From contig CAYUVF010000006.1 in NCBI GenBank assembly GCA_964448045.1, positions 1 through 64,000 on the forward strand: a stretch of 64,000 bases of DNA, in the 5' to 3' direction. Under the pieces are notes generated by a model. That model saw nothing but the letters and a program-made list of their open reading frames with translations, searched no databases and was not told where the DNA came from. Position 1 is the stretch's first letter. Every line of letters starts with the position of its first letter. The position numbers and the translations under genes were made by a program. Source of the DNA: CAYUVF01 sp964448045. GTDB taxonomy: Bacteria; Bacteroidota; Rhodothermia; Rhodothermales; Salinibacteraceae. Positions 1 to 10,166 of the stretch are shown here, piece by piece.

Positions 1-421
1 GTCCGGTGAGCGCATAGCTCCCCACGGCCATCACGCTGTTCCAGAGCGCCAGGGCCGCCATCCCGCCCACCAGCCAGACCATAGCACCGGGCGAAAACAG
101 AGTCCGGTCCCGCAGCACGCGCCGCAGGCTCCAGGCGGCTCCCGCATTGCCGAGTGCGATGAGCGCATCGGTCAAGAGCAGGTGCTGCAGCGGAATGGCC
201 GGCTCGCTGATCCACAACCCGCTGATCAGGAGGGCCGCGAAGATGGCCGGGGCGTAGGCGACGCCAAAGATGAGTACGAGCGCGAGATTCAATCCGGCAG
301 ACGGATACCACAGGCTCACACCCGGCATCACCTCGAAAAAGGTGGCCTGCGAGTCGAACAGGAAGAAAAGGACACCATATCCGGCCAGGATGGCGGATAC
401 GCGCAGACTGCGTTGGAGCAT
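1..421 (-). CDS. MASE1-domain membrane sensor, N-terminal part (runs off the window)
   Basis: Translating the minus strand from the ATG at 419-421 gives a hydrophobic protein that stays open to position 1. It has a WYPSAG motif near residue 35, followed by repeated membrane segments (NLALVLIFGVAYAP, then a long alanine/leucine-rich helix). This matches the MASE1 integral membrane sensor domain found at the N-terminus of histidine kinases and diguanylate cyclases. An in-frame TAG lies four codons upstream of the ATG, so the N-terminus is fixed. The output domain lies outside the window, so the class of signalling enzyme cannot be said. No strong ribosome binding site is visible. Confidence 0.72.
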   Translation of the reverse strand, partial: MLQRSLRVSAILAGYGVLFFLFDSQATFFEVMPGVSLWYPSAGLNLALVLIFGVAYAPAIFAALLISGLWISEPAIPLQHLLLTDALIALGNAGAAWSLRRVLRDRTLFSPGAMVWLVGGMAALALWNSVMAVGSYALTG

Positions 422-619
422 CCAGCGAACCTAAAGGTGGGTAATCCCGCTGATGGTGGCGGACGAGGCCGCCTCTAAACGCCGCAAAAAGCAAGCCTGA
501 CTATCCCTACGGCCCCATATTCGCGAACGAACCCGATTGCCGCTGCTCGCCTCGTCTCGCATGCGGCACTCCCCTCCGGCCAGATCAGCGAGTATGTGCT
601 GCTCAGAGGCATATGCTGC

Positions 620-1822
620 TCAAATCACATCGTACGCTTCGGCGACATCTGTGAACGCATCGATGGCGCGGTCGAGCTGATCACGCGTATGAGCGGCCGA
701 CATCTGCACGCGGATGCGCGCCTCGCCCTTCGGCACGACGGGGTAGCTGAAGCTGATGACGTAGATGCCGCGATCGAGCAGCTCATCGGCCATCTGGGCA
801 GAGACCTTCGCGTCGTACAACATGATGGGCACGATGGGATGGTCGCCCGGCTTGATGTCGAAACCGCGATCTTCCATTTCACTGCGGAAGTAGCGGGCGT
901 TGATCCAGAGCTGCTCGCGGCGCTCGTCGCTGTCCTGCAGCATCTCCAGCACCTGCAAGCCGGCGTTGGCGATGGTGGGCGCCACGGCGTTGGAGAAGAG
1001 GTACGGGCGCGACTTCTGGCGCAGCAGGTCGATGATTTCCTGCCGCCCTGTGGTGAACCCACCCGTCGCGCCGCCGAGGGCTTTACCCAACGTGGAGGTG
1101 ATGATGTCCACCTCATCGAGCACGCCCTTGGCCTCGGCCGCGCCGCGACCGCCGTCGCCCATGAAGCCTGTGGCGTGGCACTCGTCGACCATCACGAGGG
1201 CGTCGTAGGTGTCGGCCAGCGCGCAGATGTCGTCGAGCTTGGCCGCGTCGCCATCCATCGAGAAGACGCCGTCGGTCGCAATGAGGCGGATGTTGGCCTC
1301 CTGCGCGGCCCGCAGATTGGCTTCCAGATCGGCCATATCGCTGTGCTGGTACACGTAGCGCTCGGCCTTGCATAGCCGGATCCCGTCGATGATGGAGGCG
1401 TGGTTGAGCGCATCGCTGATGATGGCGTCGTCCTCATCGAGAATCGTCTCGAACAGCCCCGTGTTGGCATCGAAGCACGAATTGTAGAGAATCGTGTCGT
1501 CGGTCTCGTGGAAGCCCGACAGCTCGTTTTCGAGCTGCTTGTGGACGGTCTGCGTCCCGCAGATGAAGCGGACGGATGCCATCCCGAATCCGTATTGGTC
1601 GATGCCCTCTTTGGCGGCCTGCTCGATGGCGGGATGGTGCGCGAGGCCGAGGTAGTTGTTTGCGCAGAAGTTGATGACGTGCTCGCCGGGCTCGACGGTG
1701 ATGCCAGCATCCTGCGGCGAGCTGATCACCCGTTCCTCTTTGTAGAGGCCGGCATCGCGGATGTCCTGCAGCTCCGCGCGGAATTCAGACTGAGCGGTGT
1801 CGGGCATGGTCGTGTCGGGCAT
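620..1822 (-). CDS. kbl: Glycine C-acetyltransferase (2-amino-3-ketobutyrate CoA ligase)
   Basis: This is a 400-aa PLP enzyme of the alpha-oxoamine synthase family. It converts 2-amino-3-oxobutyrate plus CoA into glycine and acetyl-CoA, the second step of threonine catabolism. The PLP lysine lies in STLGKALGG (about K247), the cofactor aspartate in VDECHATG (about D213), and a histidine in NHASIIDG stacks on the ring in this family. The length is typical. Two in-frame starts exist (1822 and 1807, both MPDT); the first is used here. The gene follows the threonine dehydrogenase gene on the same strand after a gap of about 120 bp, which favours Kbl over the related KBL/SPT/BioF paralogues. No terminator was recognised downstream. 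Confidence 0.93.
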   Translation of the reverse strand: MPDTTMPDTAQSEFRAELQDIRDAGLYKEERVISSPQDAGITVEPGEHVINFCANNYLGLAHHPAIEQAAKEGIDQYGFGMASVRFICGTQTVHKQLENELSGFHETDDTILYNSCFDANTGLFETILDEDDAIISDALNHASIIDGIRLCKAERYVYQHSDMADLEANLRAAQEANIRLIATDGVFSMDGDAAKLDDICALADTYDALVMVDECHATGFMGDGGRGAAEAKGVLDEVDIITSTLGKALGGATGGFTTGRQEIIDLLRQKSRPYLFSNAVAPTIANAGLQVLEMLQDSDERREQLWINARYFRSEMEDRGFDIKPGDHPIVPIMLYDAKVSAQMADELLDRGIYVISFSYPVVPKGEARIRVQMSAAHTRDQLDRAIDAFTDVAEAYDVI

Positions 1823-1941
1823 GGCAGATGACGGTTGGATTCGGGTTAGTAGCTCGGTCGAATGGTATGTATCGGAGGAAGATCGAGGGAATTGCGCGGA
1901 GATCTCAGGCTACCGATCATTGGTCTTGCGTTTCCCCGTGC

Positions 1942-2916
1942 CTATTCCCGCTCTCCCCAGGCCTCTTCCTCGCGGCCTTCACGCAGGTGAGCGAGCATAT
2001 CTTGGGTCATGGCGTCGAGATCGAAGTCCGGCGCCCAGGTCCAATCGGTGCGGGCGGGGGTGTCATCGATGGAAGCGGGCCACGAATCGGCGATCTGCTG
2101 GCGCTCGTCGGGCGCGTAGGTGACCTCGAAGCCCGGCACGTGCTGGCGGATGGCCGCGGCCAGTTCCTCGGCCGCAAAACTAAAGGCGCCCACGTTGTAG
2201 CTGGTGCGCACGCTGAGGCCCTCGGCATCGGCATTCATCAGGGCGAGGACGGCGGCCAGCGCATCGGGCATGTACATCATGGGCAAGCGCGTATCGGGGC
2301 GCAGGTAGCACGTGTACGCGCCGTCCTGCACGGCTGCGTGAAACATCTCGACGGCGTAGTCGGTCGTGCCGCCGCCCGGCGGGGCCGCGTAGCTGATGAG
2401 CCCCGGGTAGCGCAGGCTCCGCACATCGACCCCGAAGCGCTTGTGATAGTAGCGGCAGAGCAGCTCGCCGCTGCGTTTGGTAACGCCGTACATGGTGTCG
2501 GGATCGAGCACTGTTTGCTGCGGCGTGTTCTCCTTTGGCGTGTTCGGCCCAAAGACGGCGATGGAGCTCGGCCAGAACACGGCGAGATCGTGCTCGCGCG
2601 CAAGGTCGAGCACGTGCTTGAGGCCATTGATGTTGACGTCCCACGTCCGATCGGGCTGGCGCTCGCCCGAGGCCGAGAGCAGGCTCGCCAGGTGGTACAC
2701 TGTGCCTACGTCGTGCGCGCGGATGATGCGGTCCAGGGCCTCCCGGTCGCGCACATCGCCTACCTCGAAGCACCGATCCGCCATTCGCCCATTGCGCTCG
2801 GGCGGGCGCTTCAGATCCAACTCGACGATGTGATCCGGGGGGTGCTGGCGCCGGAGCACATCGACCAGATCACTGCCGATTTGCCCCGTCGCGCCGGTGA
2901 CCAAAATGCGGTTCAT
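1942..2916 (-). CDS. tdh: L-threonine 3-dehydrogenase, SDR (epimerase-like) type
   Basis: This 324-aa extended short-chain dehydrogenase has a Rossmann motif TGATGQIGS at residues 7-15, a serine pair in WPSSIAVFG (about 117-118) and the catalytic YGVTK (Y143, K147). It resembles the UDP-galactose-epimerase-like threonine dehydrogenases rather than the zinc-dependent medium-chain type of E. coli. It would oxidise L-threonine to 2-amino-3-oxobutyrate with NAD, feeding the adjacent kbl product. The start at the ATG 2914-2916 (MNRILVTG) was chosen because the Rossmann fold begins there; the open frame upstream to 3189 is arginine-rich and has no domain. The leader carries a 16-bp direct repeat (2961-2994), and a divergent Lrp-family gene begins at 3291. 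Confidence 0.9.
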   Translation of the reverse strand: MNRILVTGATGQIGSDLVDVLRRQHPPDHIVELDLKRPPERNGRMADRCFEVGDVRDREALDRIIRAHDVGTVYHLASLLSASGERQPDRTWDVNINGLKHVLDLAREHDLAVFWPSSIAVFGPNTPKENTPQQTVLDPDTMYGVTKRSGELLCRYYHKRFGVDVRSLRYPGLISYAAPPGGGTTDYAVEMFHAAVQDGAYTCYLRPDTRLPMMYMPDALAAVLALMNADAEGLSVRTSYNVGAFSFAAEELAAAIRQHVPGFEVTYAPDERQQIADSWPASIDDTPARTDWTWAPDFDLDAMTQDMLAHLREGREEEAWGERE

Positions 2917-2960
2917 ACGTGCATGCTCACTTATCTGTGCGGATCGTGCGGAGCGCCGTC

Positions 2961-2994
2961 GGCCTCTGCGCATCTGCGGGCCTCTGCGCATCTG
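2961..2994. repeat. Perfect 16-bp direct repeat in the tdh leader
   Basis: The word GGCCTCTGCGCATCTG occurs at 2961-2976 and again at 2979-2994, an 18-bp period with a 2-bp gap. It lies 45-78 bp upstream of the tdh start codon. Repeated sites in phase suit a multimeric regulator such as Lrp, but this is inference. Confidence 0.75.
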
Positions 2995-3226
2995 TACGGA
3001 AAACGGCTTCGGGCGTTCGGAACCGCTTCCAGTCGGGCCATGTGGCGCTATGCCCATCAGATTTCTAAACCTAATATAAGCGACGCGTGGCGGAGGTGGC
3101 GAACCCAGCCCGGCCTCAGCCCGGATCCCGCGCTGAAACCACCAAATGTTCAAATGGCCTCGCCTGCGCTCCCGGCTTTTTCCCCTCACGAAATCAACCG
3201 TTTACAAAAACTTTTAATTTAAAACC

Positions 3227-3256
3227 TTGATTTACCGAATTAGGATAGCCTATATT
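3227..3256 (+). promoter_or_regulatory. Candidate sigma-70 promoter for the Lrp-type gene
   Basis: TTGATT (3227-3232) and TATATT (3251-3256) are separated by 18 bp in an AT-rich stretch 35 bp upstream of the start codon at 3291. The hexamers are close to consensus, but no expression evidence exists. Confidence 0.5.
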
Positions 3257-3290
3257 CGCGCTGTACCGAAATAAATAAAGCAAAACAGTA

Positions 3291-3797
3291 ATGACACACA
3301 ACATCGACGAGATTGATGCCGAGATCCTTCGGCTTCTGCAGGCCGATGGCCGGATGCAGCGCAACGCCATCGCCAAGGAGGTCGATCTCTCCGTGTCGGC
3401 CGTGAGCGAGCGGATGCGCAAGCTGGAGGAGCGCGGCGTCATCACGGGCTACTACGCCGTGGTCGATGCCAAGCGGCTGCACCTGGACATTACCGCGTTC
3501 ATCCGCGTGAGCGTCGACGGATCGGAGCACTACCCCGAGTTCGTCGATCAGGTGACGGCGATGGATGCTGTGCTCGAAGCGCACTCGATCACCGGCGAGG
3601 GCTCGCACATCCTGAAGGTGCGCACGCGCAACACGACGACGTTGGAGCGGCTGCTCTCGCGCATCCAGGCGCTGCCCGGCGTCACGGGAACGACATCGAG
3701 CCTCGTGCTCACCACCTTCAAGGAAACCCGCGCCGTCCCTGCCGAGCCCATGGAGCTGTACGACTACGAAGCCGAGCGTGCGGCCTCGGAGATCTGA
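3291..3797 (+). CDS. Lrp/AsnC family transcriptional regulator
   Basis: This 168-aa protein has an N-terminal winged HTH (about residues 5-60, IDAEILRLLQADGR then SVSAVSERMRKLEERGVI), followed by a RAM/AsnC ligand-binding domain (about 65-150). The C-terminal tail after TTFKETRAVP is acidic and slightly longer than usual. Lrp-family proteins form octamers, bind amino acids and bend DNA. The gene is divergent from tdh-kbl and lies 124 bp upstream of glnA, so a role in threonine/glycine and nitrogen metabolism is likely. In E. coli the tdh-kbl operon belongs to the Lrp regulon, which supports the inference, although that dehydrogenase is of a different fold. The ligand cannot be told from sequence. 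Confidence 0.9.
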   Translation: MTHNIDEIDAEILRLLQADGRMQRNAIAKEVDLSVSAVSERMRKLEERGVITGYYAVVDAKRLHLDITAFIRVSVDGSEHYPEFVDQVTAMDAVLEAHSITGEGSHILKVRTRNTTTLERLLSRIQALPGVTGTTSSLVLTTFKETRAVPAEPMELYDYEAERAASEI

Positions 3798-3921
3798 TGA
3801 CGCAGCCCGTCCTATCTCGGCATCGGCATCCGGCTCGGTGTCCTCCGCCTCCTCGCGGCGCGTCGGGACGGAGCTTTATTCCTGACCACCTTCACTTACC
3901 CACTTAACGCTTCACCAACTT

Positions 3922-5262
3922 ATGCTAACCCAAAAAGACGTCCTCGACCGCATCGAGGCCGAAAACGTCGACTTCCTGCGCCTCCAGTTCACCGATATTC
4001 TGGGCACGGTCAAAAACGTGTCCATCCCGGCCCATCAGGCCGCAAAAGCCTTCGACGAAGGCATCTACTTCGACGGGTCCTCCATTGAGGGCTTCGTGCG
4101 CATCCAAGAGTCGGACATGCGCCTGCAACCCGATCTGGACACGTTTACGCTCCTGCCCTGGCGCAGCCGGCGGAGCGACGGCACCGTCTCGGCCCGCCTG
4201 ATTTGCGACGTGATCAACACCTCCACGGGCGCGCCGTTCGAGGGCGACCCGCGGTTCGTGCTGCGGCGAGCTATCGAGCGCGCATCGGACATGGGCTTCG
4301 AGATGAATGCGGGCCCGGAGCCGGAGTTTTTCGTGTTTGAGCAGGACGAGAAGGGCCGCGCGACGACGCGGACGCACGACTTCGGCGGCTACTTCGACCT
4401 CGGGCCGAAGGACCTCGCCCAGGAGCTCCGCGCCGAGGTCATCTACATGCTCGAAGCGATGGGCTTCGAGGTCGAGGCGAGCCACCACGAGGTCGCCCAC
4501 GGCCAGCACGAGATCGACTTCAAGTACGCCGACGCGCTCACGACGGCGGACAATATCGCCACCTTCCGCGCCGTGGTGCGTGCCGTGGCCGAACTGCACG
4601 GCGTCCACGCCACGTTCATGCCCAAGCCCATCGCCGGCATCAACGGCTCGGGCATGCACACCCACATCTCGCTCTTCTCGGACGGCACGAACGCCTTCCA
4701 CGAGGACAGCGACGAGTTTGGGCTGAGCGAGACGGCGTATCAATTCCTCGCGGGCATCCTGGATCACGCCCCGGCGCTGACGGCCATCTGCAACCCCACG
4801 GTCAACTCGTACAAGCGGCTCGTGCCCGGCTATGAGGCGCCGATTTACGTGGCCTGGAGCGACGTGAACCGCTCGGCGCTGGTGCGCAAGCCGGCCGCGC
4901 GCGGCCCGGCCTCCTCGCGCATCGAGCTGCGCTCGCCCGATCCGTCGTGCAACCCGTACCTCGCCCTGGCCGTGATGCTGCATGCGGGCCTCGACGGCAT
5001 CGAACGGGAGCTGGACTGCCCGGCGCCCGTCCGCGAGAACATCTACGAGTTCACCGAGCAGGACCGCATCGACCGCGGCATCGAGACGCTGCCCAGCACG
5101 CTCGGCCAGGCCGTGGCGGCGCTGCAGAACGACGACGTCATCCTCGATGCGCTGGGACCGCACGTCAGCGAGAAGTTCACCCAGGCCAAGACACAGGAGT
5201 ACACCGAGTTTCTCGCCTCGGTCTCCCAGTGGGAGCTGGACCGGTACCTGGAGACGTTCTGA
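3922..5262 (+). CDS. glnA: Glutamine synthetase, type I-alpha
   Basis: This 446-aa enzyme condenses glutamate and ammonia with ATP into glutamine. It carries the beta-grasp N-terminus with FDGSSIEGFVRIQESDM (about residues 50-66), metal and glutamate ligands in GPEPEFFVFE and the HHEVAHGQHEIDF block, the glutamate loop NPTVNSYKRLVPGYEAP, and the C-terminal NPYLALAVMLHAGLDGI. Length and sequence resemble the Bacillus type I-alpha enzyme. The region that holds the adenylylated tyrosine in type I-beta enzymes reads NIYEFTEQD here, so regulation by adenylylation is unlikely. The arginine in GFVRI matches the feedback-inhibition residue of the Bacillus enzyme. It lies directly after the Lrp-type gene and ends at a good terminator. 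Confidence 0.96.
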   Translation: MLTQKDVLDRIEAENVDFLRLQFTDILGTVKNVSIPAHQAAKAFDEGIYFDGSSIEGFVRIQESDMRLQPDLDTFTLLPWRSRRSDGTVSARLICDVINTSTGAPFEGDPRFVLRRAIERASDMGFEMNAGPEPEFFVFEQDEKGRATTRTHDFGGYFDLGPKDLAQELRAEVIYMLEAMGFEVEASHHEVAHGQHEIDFKYADALTTADNIATFRAVVRAVAELHGVHATFMPKPIAGINGSGMHTHISLFSDGTNAFHEDSDEFGLSETAYQFLAGILDHAPALTAICNPTVNSYKRLVPGYEAPIYVAWSDVNRSALVRKPAARGPASSRIELRSPDPSCNPYLALAVMLHAGLDGIERELDCPAPVRENIYEFTEQDRIDRGIETLPSTLGQAVAALQNDDVILDALGPHVSEKFTQAKTQEYTEFLASVSQWELDRYLETF

Positions 5263-5290
5263 CCAACGGGACTCCTTTTTGGCAAAGCAC

Positions 5291-5328
5291 AACGCTCGTC
5301 CTGGCCCCGCGCCGGGACGGGCGTTTGT
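5291..5328 (+). terminator. Intrinsic terminator of glnA
   Basis: AACGCTCGTCC (from 5291) pairs with GGACGGGCGTT (ending 5325) across a GC-rich loop, followed by a short T-rich tail (TTTGTTC). It lies 28 bp after the glnA stop. Confidence 0.75.
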
Positions 5329-5657
5329 TCGGGACTGCGCTTCGGCCACCAGGTGCAGGCGCGCCGCGTCCAGTTGGTGCGATGGGTCGTCTTTTTCTCG
5401 GCTGAGGTGGCCTGATGGCGGATTTTTGGGCTCGTCCCTTTACACGCTCGTCGCCGGTTTGTAGTATGTGTTCAACACTCGTTCATAATCGCATAATCGC
5501 GCGTGGCGTGCGCCGCTCGACGATGCCTGCGCCGCGCCTTTCCACCTCCTCACTGCTTGCCATCCGCGCCGGGCGTCCTCCCTGTAGGATGTCCGGCGTT
5601 CGATGTTTGAGGCCCGGGATCGCCCCGTCACCGGGTCCGGCTCCCGCATCCGATCCA

Positions 5658-5696
5658 TCAAAAACGCCCGCCCCGGTCGAAGCCGGAGCGGGCGTT
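5658..5696 (-). terminator. Intrinsic terminator of the subtilase gene
   Basis: AACGCCCGC...CCGG pairs with CCGG.GCGGGCGTT around a 6-nt loop (stem 5663-5696). Read on the minus strand it is followed by TTTTT. It lies about 45 bp past the stop of the gene ending at 5740. A few T residues on the other side could allow weak bidirectional use. Confidence 0.8.
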
Positions 5697-5739
5697 CGTT
5701 CTTTGATGTGAGGATAAGCAGAGGGAGACAGCCCGGCGC

Positions 5740-7806
<2,067 letters not shown>

Positions 7807-7915
7807 ATATCGCTGAGTCCTGTATCGTTGAAGGGGGTGGAAATCGGTCGATCCGGCACCACACAACACAGCTCAGGATGCGCGATCCGGACGGAAACGT
7901 GGCGAAAACGCAAAC

Positions 7916-7946
7916 GGGCGGCCCTGCATGGATCGCAACGCCGCCC
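7916..7946 (-). promoter_or_regulatory. Leader hairpin in the 5' region of the subtilase transcript
   Basis: GGGCGGC (7916-7922) pairs perfectly with GCCGCCC (7940-7946) across a 17-nt loop. It lies between the predicted promoter and the start codon, with a T-rich stretch after it on the minus strand (GTTTGCGTTTT). It could be an attenuator or only a stable leader fold. Confidence 0.35.
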
Positions 7947-7970
7947 CTTCACGTCTTCGTCACACTAAGT

Positions 7971-7999
7971 AACATAAGTATTCAAGATGCATCGGTCAA
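7971..7999 (-). promoter_or_regulatory. Candidate sigma-70 promoter of the subtilase gene
   Basis: On the minus strand TTGACC (7994-7999) and TATGTT (7971-7976) are spaced by 17 bp in a locally AT-rich stretch. The implied leader is about 155 nt. Confidence 0.5.
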
Positions 8000-8207
8000 A
8001 GTCAACTTTTCTTCACAAATCGGTATGGGTTCGGTATAGGTGGATGGACCGGGAGCGGATGGGCCGCTCCATAAACACCGGAACCGGCCGCAGCCGCCGT
8101 GCCATCTTCACGGGCCCTTTGCCGCAGCCACTCGCACGTATCGCCCTCGTCCGTTAGCTTGAGGGGCACACGCGCTGCCCGCCGCTCATCCACTGCCCCC
8201 CCGACTC

Positions 8208-9503
8208 ATGATCGCCCGCTACACCCGCCCAGAGATGGCCGATCTCTGGAGCGAAACGCAGAAGTTCCAGTCCTGGCTCGACGTCGAGCTCGCCGCCTGC
8301 GCCGCGTGGTCGGAGATCGGCGCCATTCCGCCCGAAGACGTCGAAACGCTGTACGCAAAGGCGGATTTCGACGTGGAGCGAATCCACGAAATTGAGCACG
8401 AGACGAAGCACGACGTGGTCGCCTTCACCCGCGCGGTGAGCGAGACACTGGGCCCTGAAAAGAAGTGGGTCCACTACGGCCTTACCTCCACCGACGTGGT
8501 CGATACGGCCTACATGGTGCGCCTTAAAAAGGCGAACAAGCTCATCCGCACGCAACTCGACCGGCTCATCGATGTGCTGGCCGATAAGGCGAAGGAGCAC
8601 AAGCGCACGATCACAATGGGCCGCACACACGGCGTCCACGCTGAGCCGACGACCTTCGGCCTGAAGATGGCGCGCTTTTACGACGAGATGATGCGCCAGC
8701 GCGAGCGATTTGTTGAGGCCGCCGAGCAGATGCGCGTCGGCAAGCTTTCGGGCGCCGTCGGCACCTTTGCGCACATCCCGCCCGAGGTGGAGCGGCTCAC
8801 CTGCGAGCGCCTCGGCCTCAAGCCCGCGCCCATCTCCACGCAGATCCTCTCGCGCGACCGGCACGCCCACTACCTGAGCGTGATCGCGGGTATCGGCGCC
8901 TCGCTGGAGAAGATGGCCGTCGAGATCCGCCACCTACAGCGGAGCGAAGTGCGCGAGGTCGAGGAGTCGTTCGGATCGGGACAGAAAGGCTCCTCTGCCA
9001 TGCCGCACAAGCGGAATCCGGTGGGGTCAGAGAACATCACCGGATGTGCGCGGCTGCTCCGCGGCTACATGGTGAGCGAGTTCGAGAACGTCGCGCTGTG
9101 GCACGAGCGGGACATCAGCCACTCGTCGGTCGAGCGCATTACGCTGCCGGACGCGACGACGCTCGTCCACTACGCCCTCGGGCGGTTCGCCGGCATCGTC
9201 GACCGGCTCGTCGTCCACGCCCGGCGCATGCGCGACAACATGGAGATGACGTACGGGCTCTACAACAGCCAGCGCCTCATGCTGAAGCTGATCGACACCG
9301 GCCTGACCCGCGAAGCCGCCTACGACCTCGTCCAGCCGCTGGCGATGCGCGCGTGGGATGAGGAGCGGCCCTTTCAGCAAATCGCGCAGGAAAGCGATGC
9401 CCTGAGCGAGCATCTCTCCGACGAGGAAATCAACGCGGTCTTCGACCCGAGCTACCACATCCGCAACGTGGATCTGATCTTTGAGCGGGTGGGGCTGGAG
9501 TGA
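8208..9503 (+). CDS. purB: Adenylosuccinate lyase
   Basis: This 431-aa enzyme of the fumarase/aspartase superfamily cleaves SAICAR to AICAR plus fumarate and adenylosuccinate to AMP plus fumarate in purine synthesis. The signature loop GSSAMPHKRNPVGSE is present near residues 262-276. The TSTDVVDTA and GRTHGVHAEPTTFG blocks carry the other active-site residues. The start MIARYTRPEM is conventional for the family. It stands alone, with a different strand upstream and an unrelated restriction-modification island starting 57 bp downstream. Confidence 0.96.
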   Translation: MIARYTRPEMADLWSETQKFQSWLDVELAACAAWSEIGAIPPEDVETLYAKADFDVERIHEIEHETKHDVVAFTRAVSETLGPEKKWVHYGLTSTDVVDTAYMVRLKKANKLIRTQLDRLIDVLADKAKEHKRTITMGRTHGVHAEPTTFGLKMARFYDEMMRQRERFVEAAEQMRVGKLSGAVGTFAHIPPEVERLTCERLGLKPAPISTQILSRDRHAHYLSVIAGIGASLEKMAVEIRHLQRSEVREVEESFGSGQKGSSAMPHKRNPVGSENITGCARLLRGYMVSEFENVALWHERDISHSSVERITLPDATTLVHYALGRFAGIVDRLVVHARRMRDNMEMTYGLYNSQRLMLKLIDTGLTREAAYDLVQPLAMRAWDEERPFQQIAQESDALSEHLSDEEINAVFDPSYHIRNVDLIFERVGLE

Positions 9504-9560
9504 AGAAGAGCGAATCGCTGCATTCTTCCCTCTCTCAACTTCCTACATCTACATGTAGTC

Positions 9561-10166
9561 ATGCCCACCGAGAAGCTCCCCCTCGAGCAAATTTATAAAG
9601 CATCGGACATTGATCCGTACGACTTTCCCAAGTACACCACACAGTTGCTGAATCTGGCGAACCAGAATAGCCAAGCGACGCGGCCACGTGTGGTTGGACA
9701 GATGTCAGAACTTATCAAGGAGGCCGATCCAGAAACGTTCGATGAGTGGGAACGCTGGTATCTGGACCGACATCCGGACGCTATTCAGAACGCGAAAATT
9801 AAAATCAAGAATCAACTCGAAAAGCTGCACCAGGCCATCCAAAAGATTGACGACGAGATGATTGAGGCTTGGCTCGAAGATCTCATCCTAATTAAAACCG
9901 CCGAAGGCCTGCTCATTCAAAACACTATTTTCGAGCATCTTTCTACAGCGACTGGATTGCCTCACCAACCGGCATCTCCAGAAGATGAATCGGCCGGAAT
10001 CGATGGGTATCTCGGAGATATTCCCATTTCTGTCAAGCCAGAGAGCTACAAACAGAAAACCTCAACAAAGCACGAGAATATCGACGCGGTTTTCGTGTTC
10101 TACAAAACGACGGCGCGATACCTTCACCTCACCTATAACGAAGACGCACTTCCCTCTCAGGGTTAG
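9561..10166 (+). CDS. Probable MjaI-family type II restriction endonuclease
   Basis: This 201-aa protein has no signal or membrane segment. The first two thirds are helical and rich in lysine and glutamate. Near the C-terminus D148 (GIDGY) and K159 (PISVKPES) fit the PD-(D/E)xK nuclease core, with a short beta-hairpin between them. The wording of this core and the length recall the MjaI family, which cuts CTAG; that assignment is from memory of the family, not an alignment. The neighbour is a DNA methyltransferase encoded convergently, whose stop codon overlaps this one (TAG 10164-10166 against TAA 10163-10165). The codon use is visibly more AT-rich than in purB, which suggests transfer. Confidence 0.62.
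   Translation: MPTEKLPLEQIYKASDIDPYDFPKYTTQLLNLANQNSQATRPRVVGQMSELIKEADPETFDEWERWYLDRHPDAIQNAKIKIKNQLEKLHQAIQKIDDEMIEAWLEDLILIKTAEGLLIQNTIFEHLSTATGLPHQPASPEDESAGIDGYLGDIPISVKPESYKQKTSTKHENIDAVFVFYKTTARYLHLTYNEDALPSQG

Larger units (their letters stand above)
2917..3290. other. Divergent intergenic region between tdh and the Lrp-type regulator
   Basis: These 374 bp contain no convincing gene. The tdh-proximal half is GC-rich and holds a perfect 16-bp direct repeat. The half next to the regulator, roughly 3195-3290, is markedly AT-rich and contains a plausible sigma-70 promoter. A TATATT hexamer on the minus strand at 3073-3078 could serve tdh, but no matching -35 hexamer was seen. Confidence 0.6.
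5263..5739. other. Convergent intergenic region between glnA and the subtilase gene
   Basis: This 477-bp stretch holds two terminators, one for each flanking gene. The middle part (about 5340-5650) has no ORF with recognisable features and no clear structure. Confidence 0.6.
7807..8207. other. Divergent intergenic region between the subtilase gene and purB
   Basis: These 401 bp hold a candidate promoter and a leader hairpin for the minus-strand protease gene. The purB-proximal part is GC-rich without an obvious promoter. A 63-codon minus-strand frame at 8002-8193 has no recognisable feature and was not called. Confidence 0.55.

Noticed and set aside
3925..5349. A 474-codon minus-strand frame opposite glnA
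   Set aside because: Shadow of glutamine synthetase; arginine- and histidine-rich, with no domain.
8002..8193. A 63-codon minus-strand frame upstream of purB
   Set aside because: Lies partly over a promoter region, no recognisable domain, biased composition.
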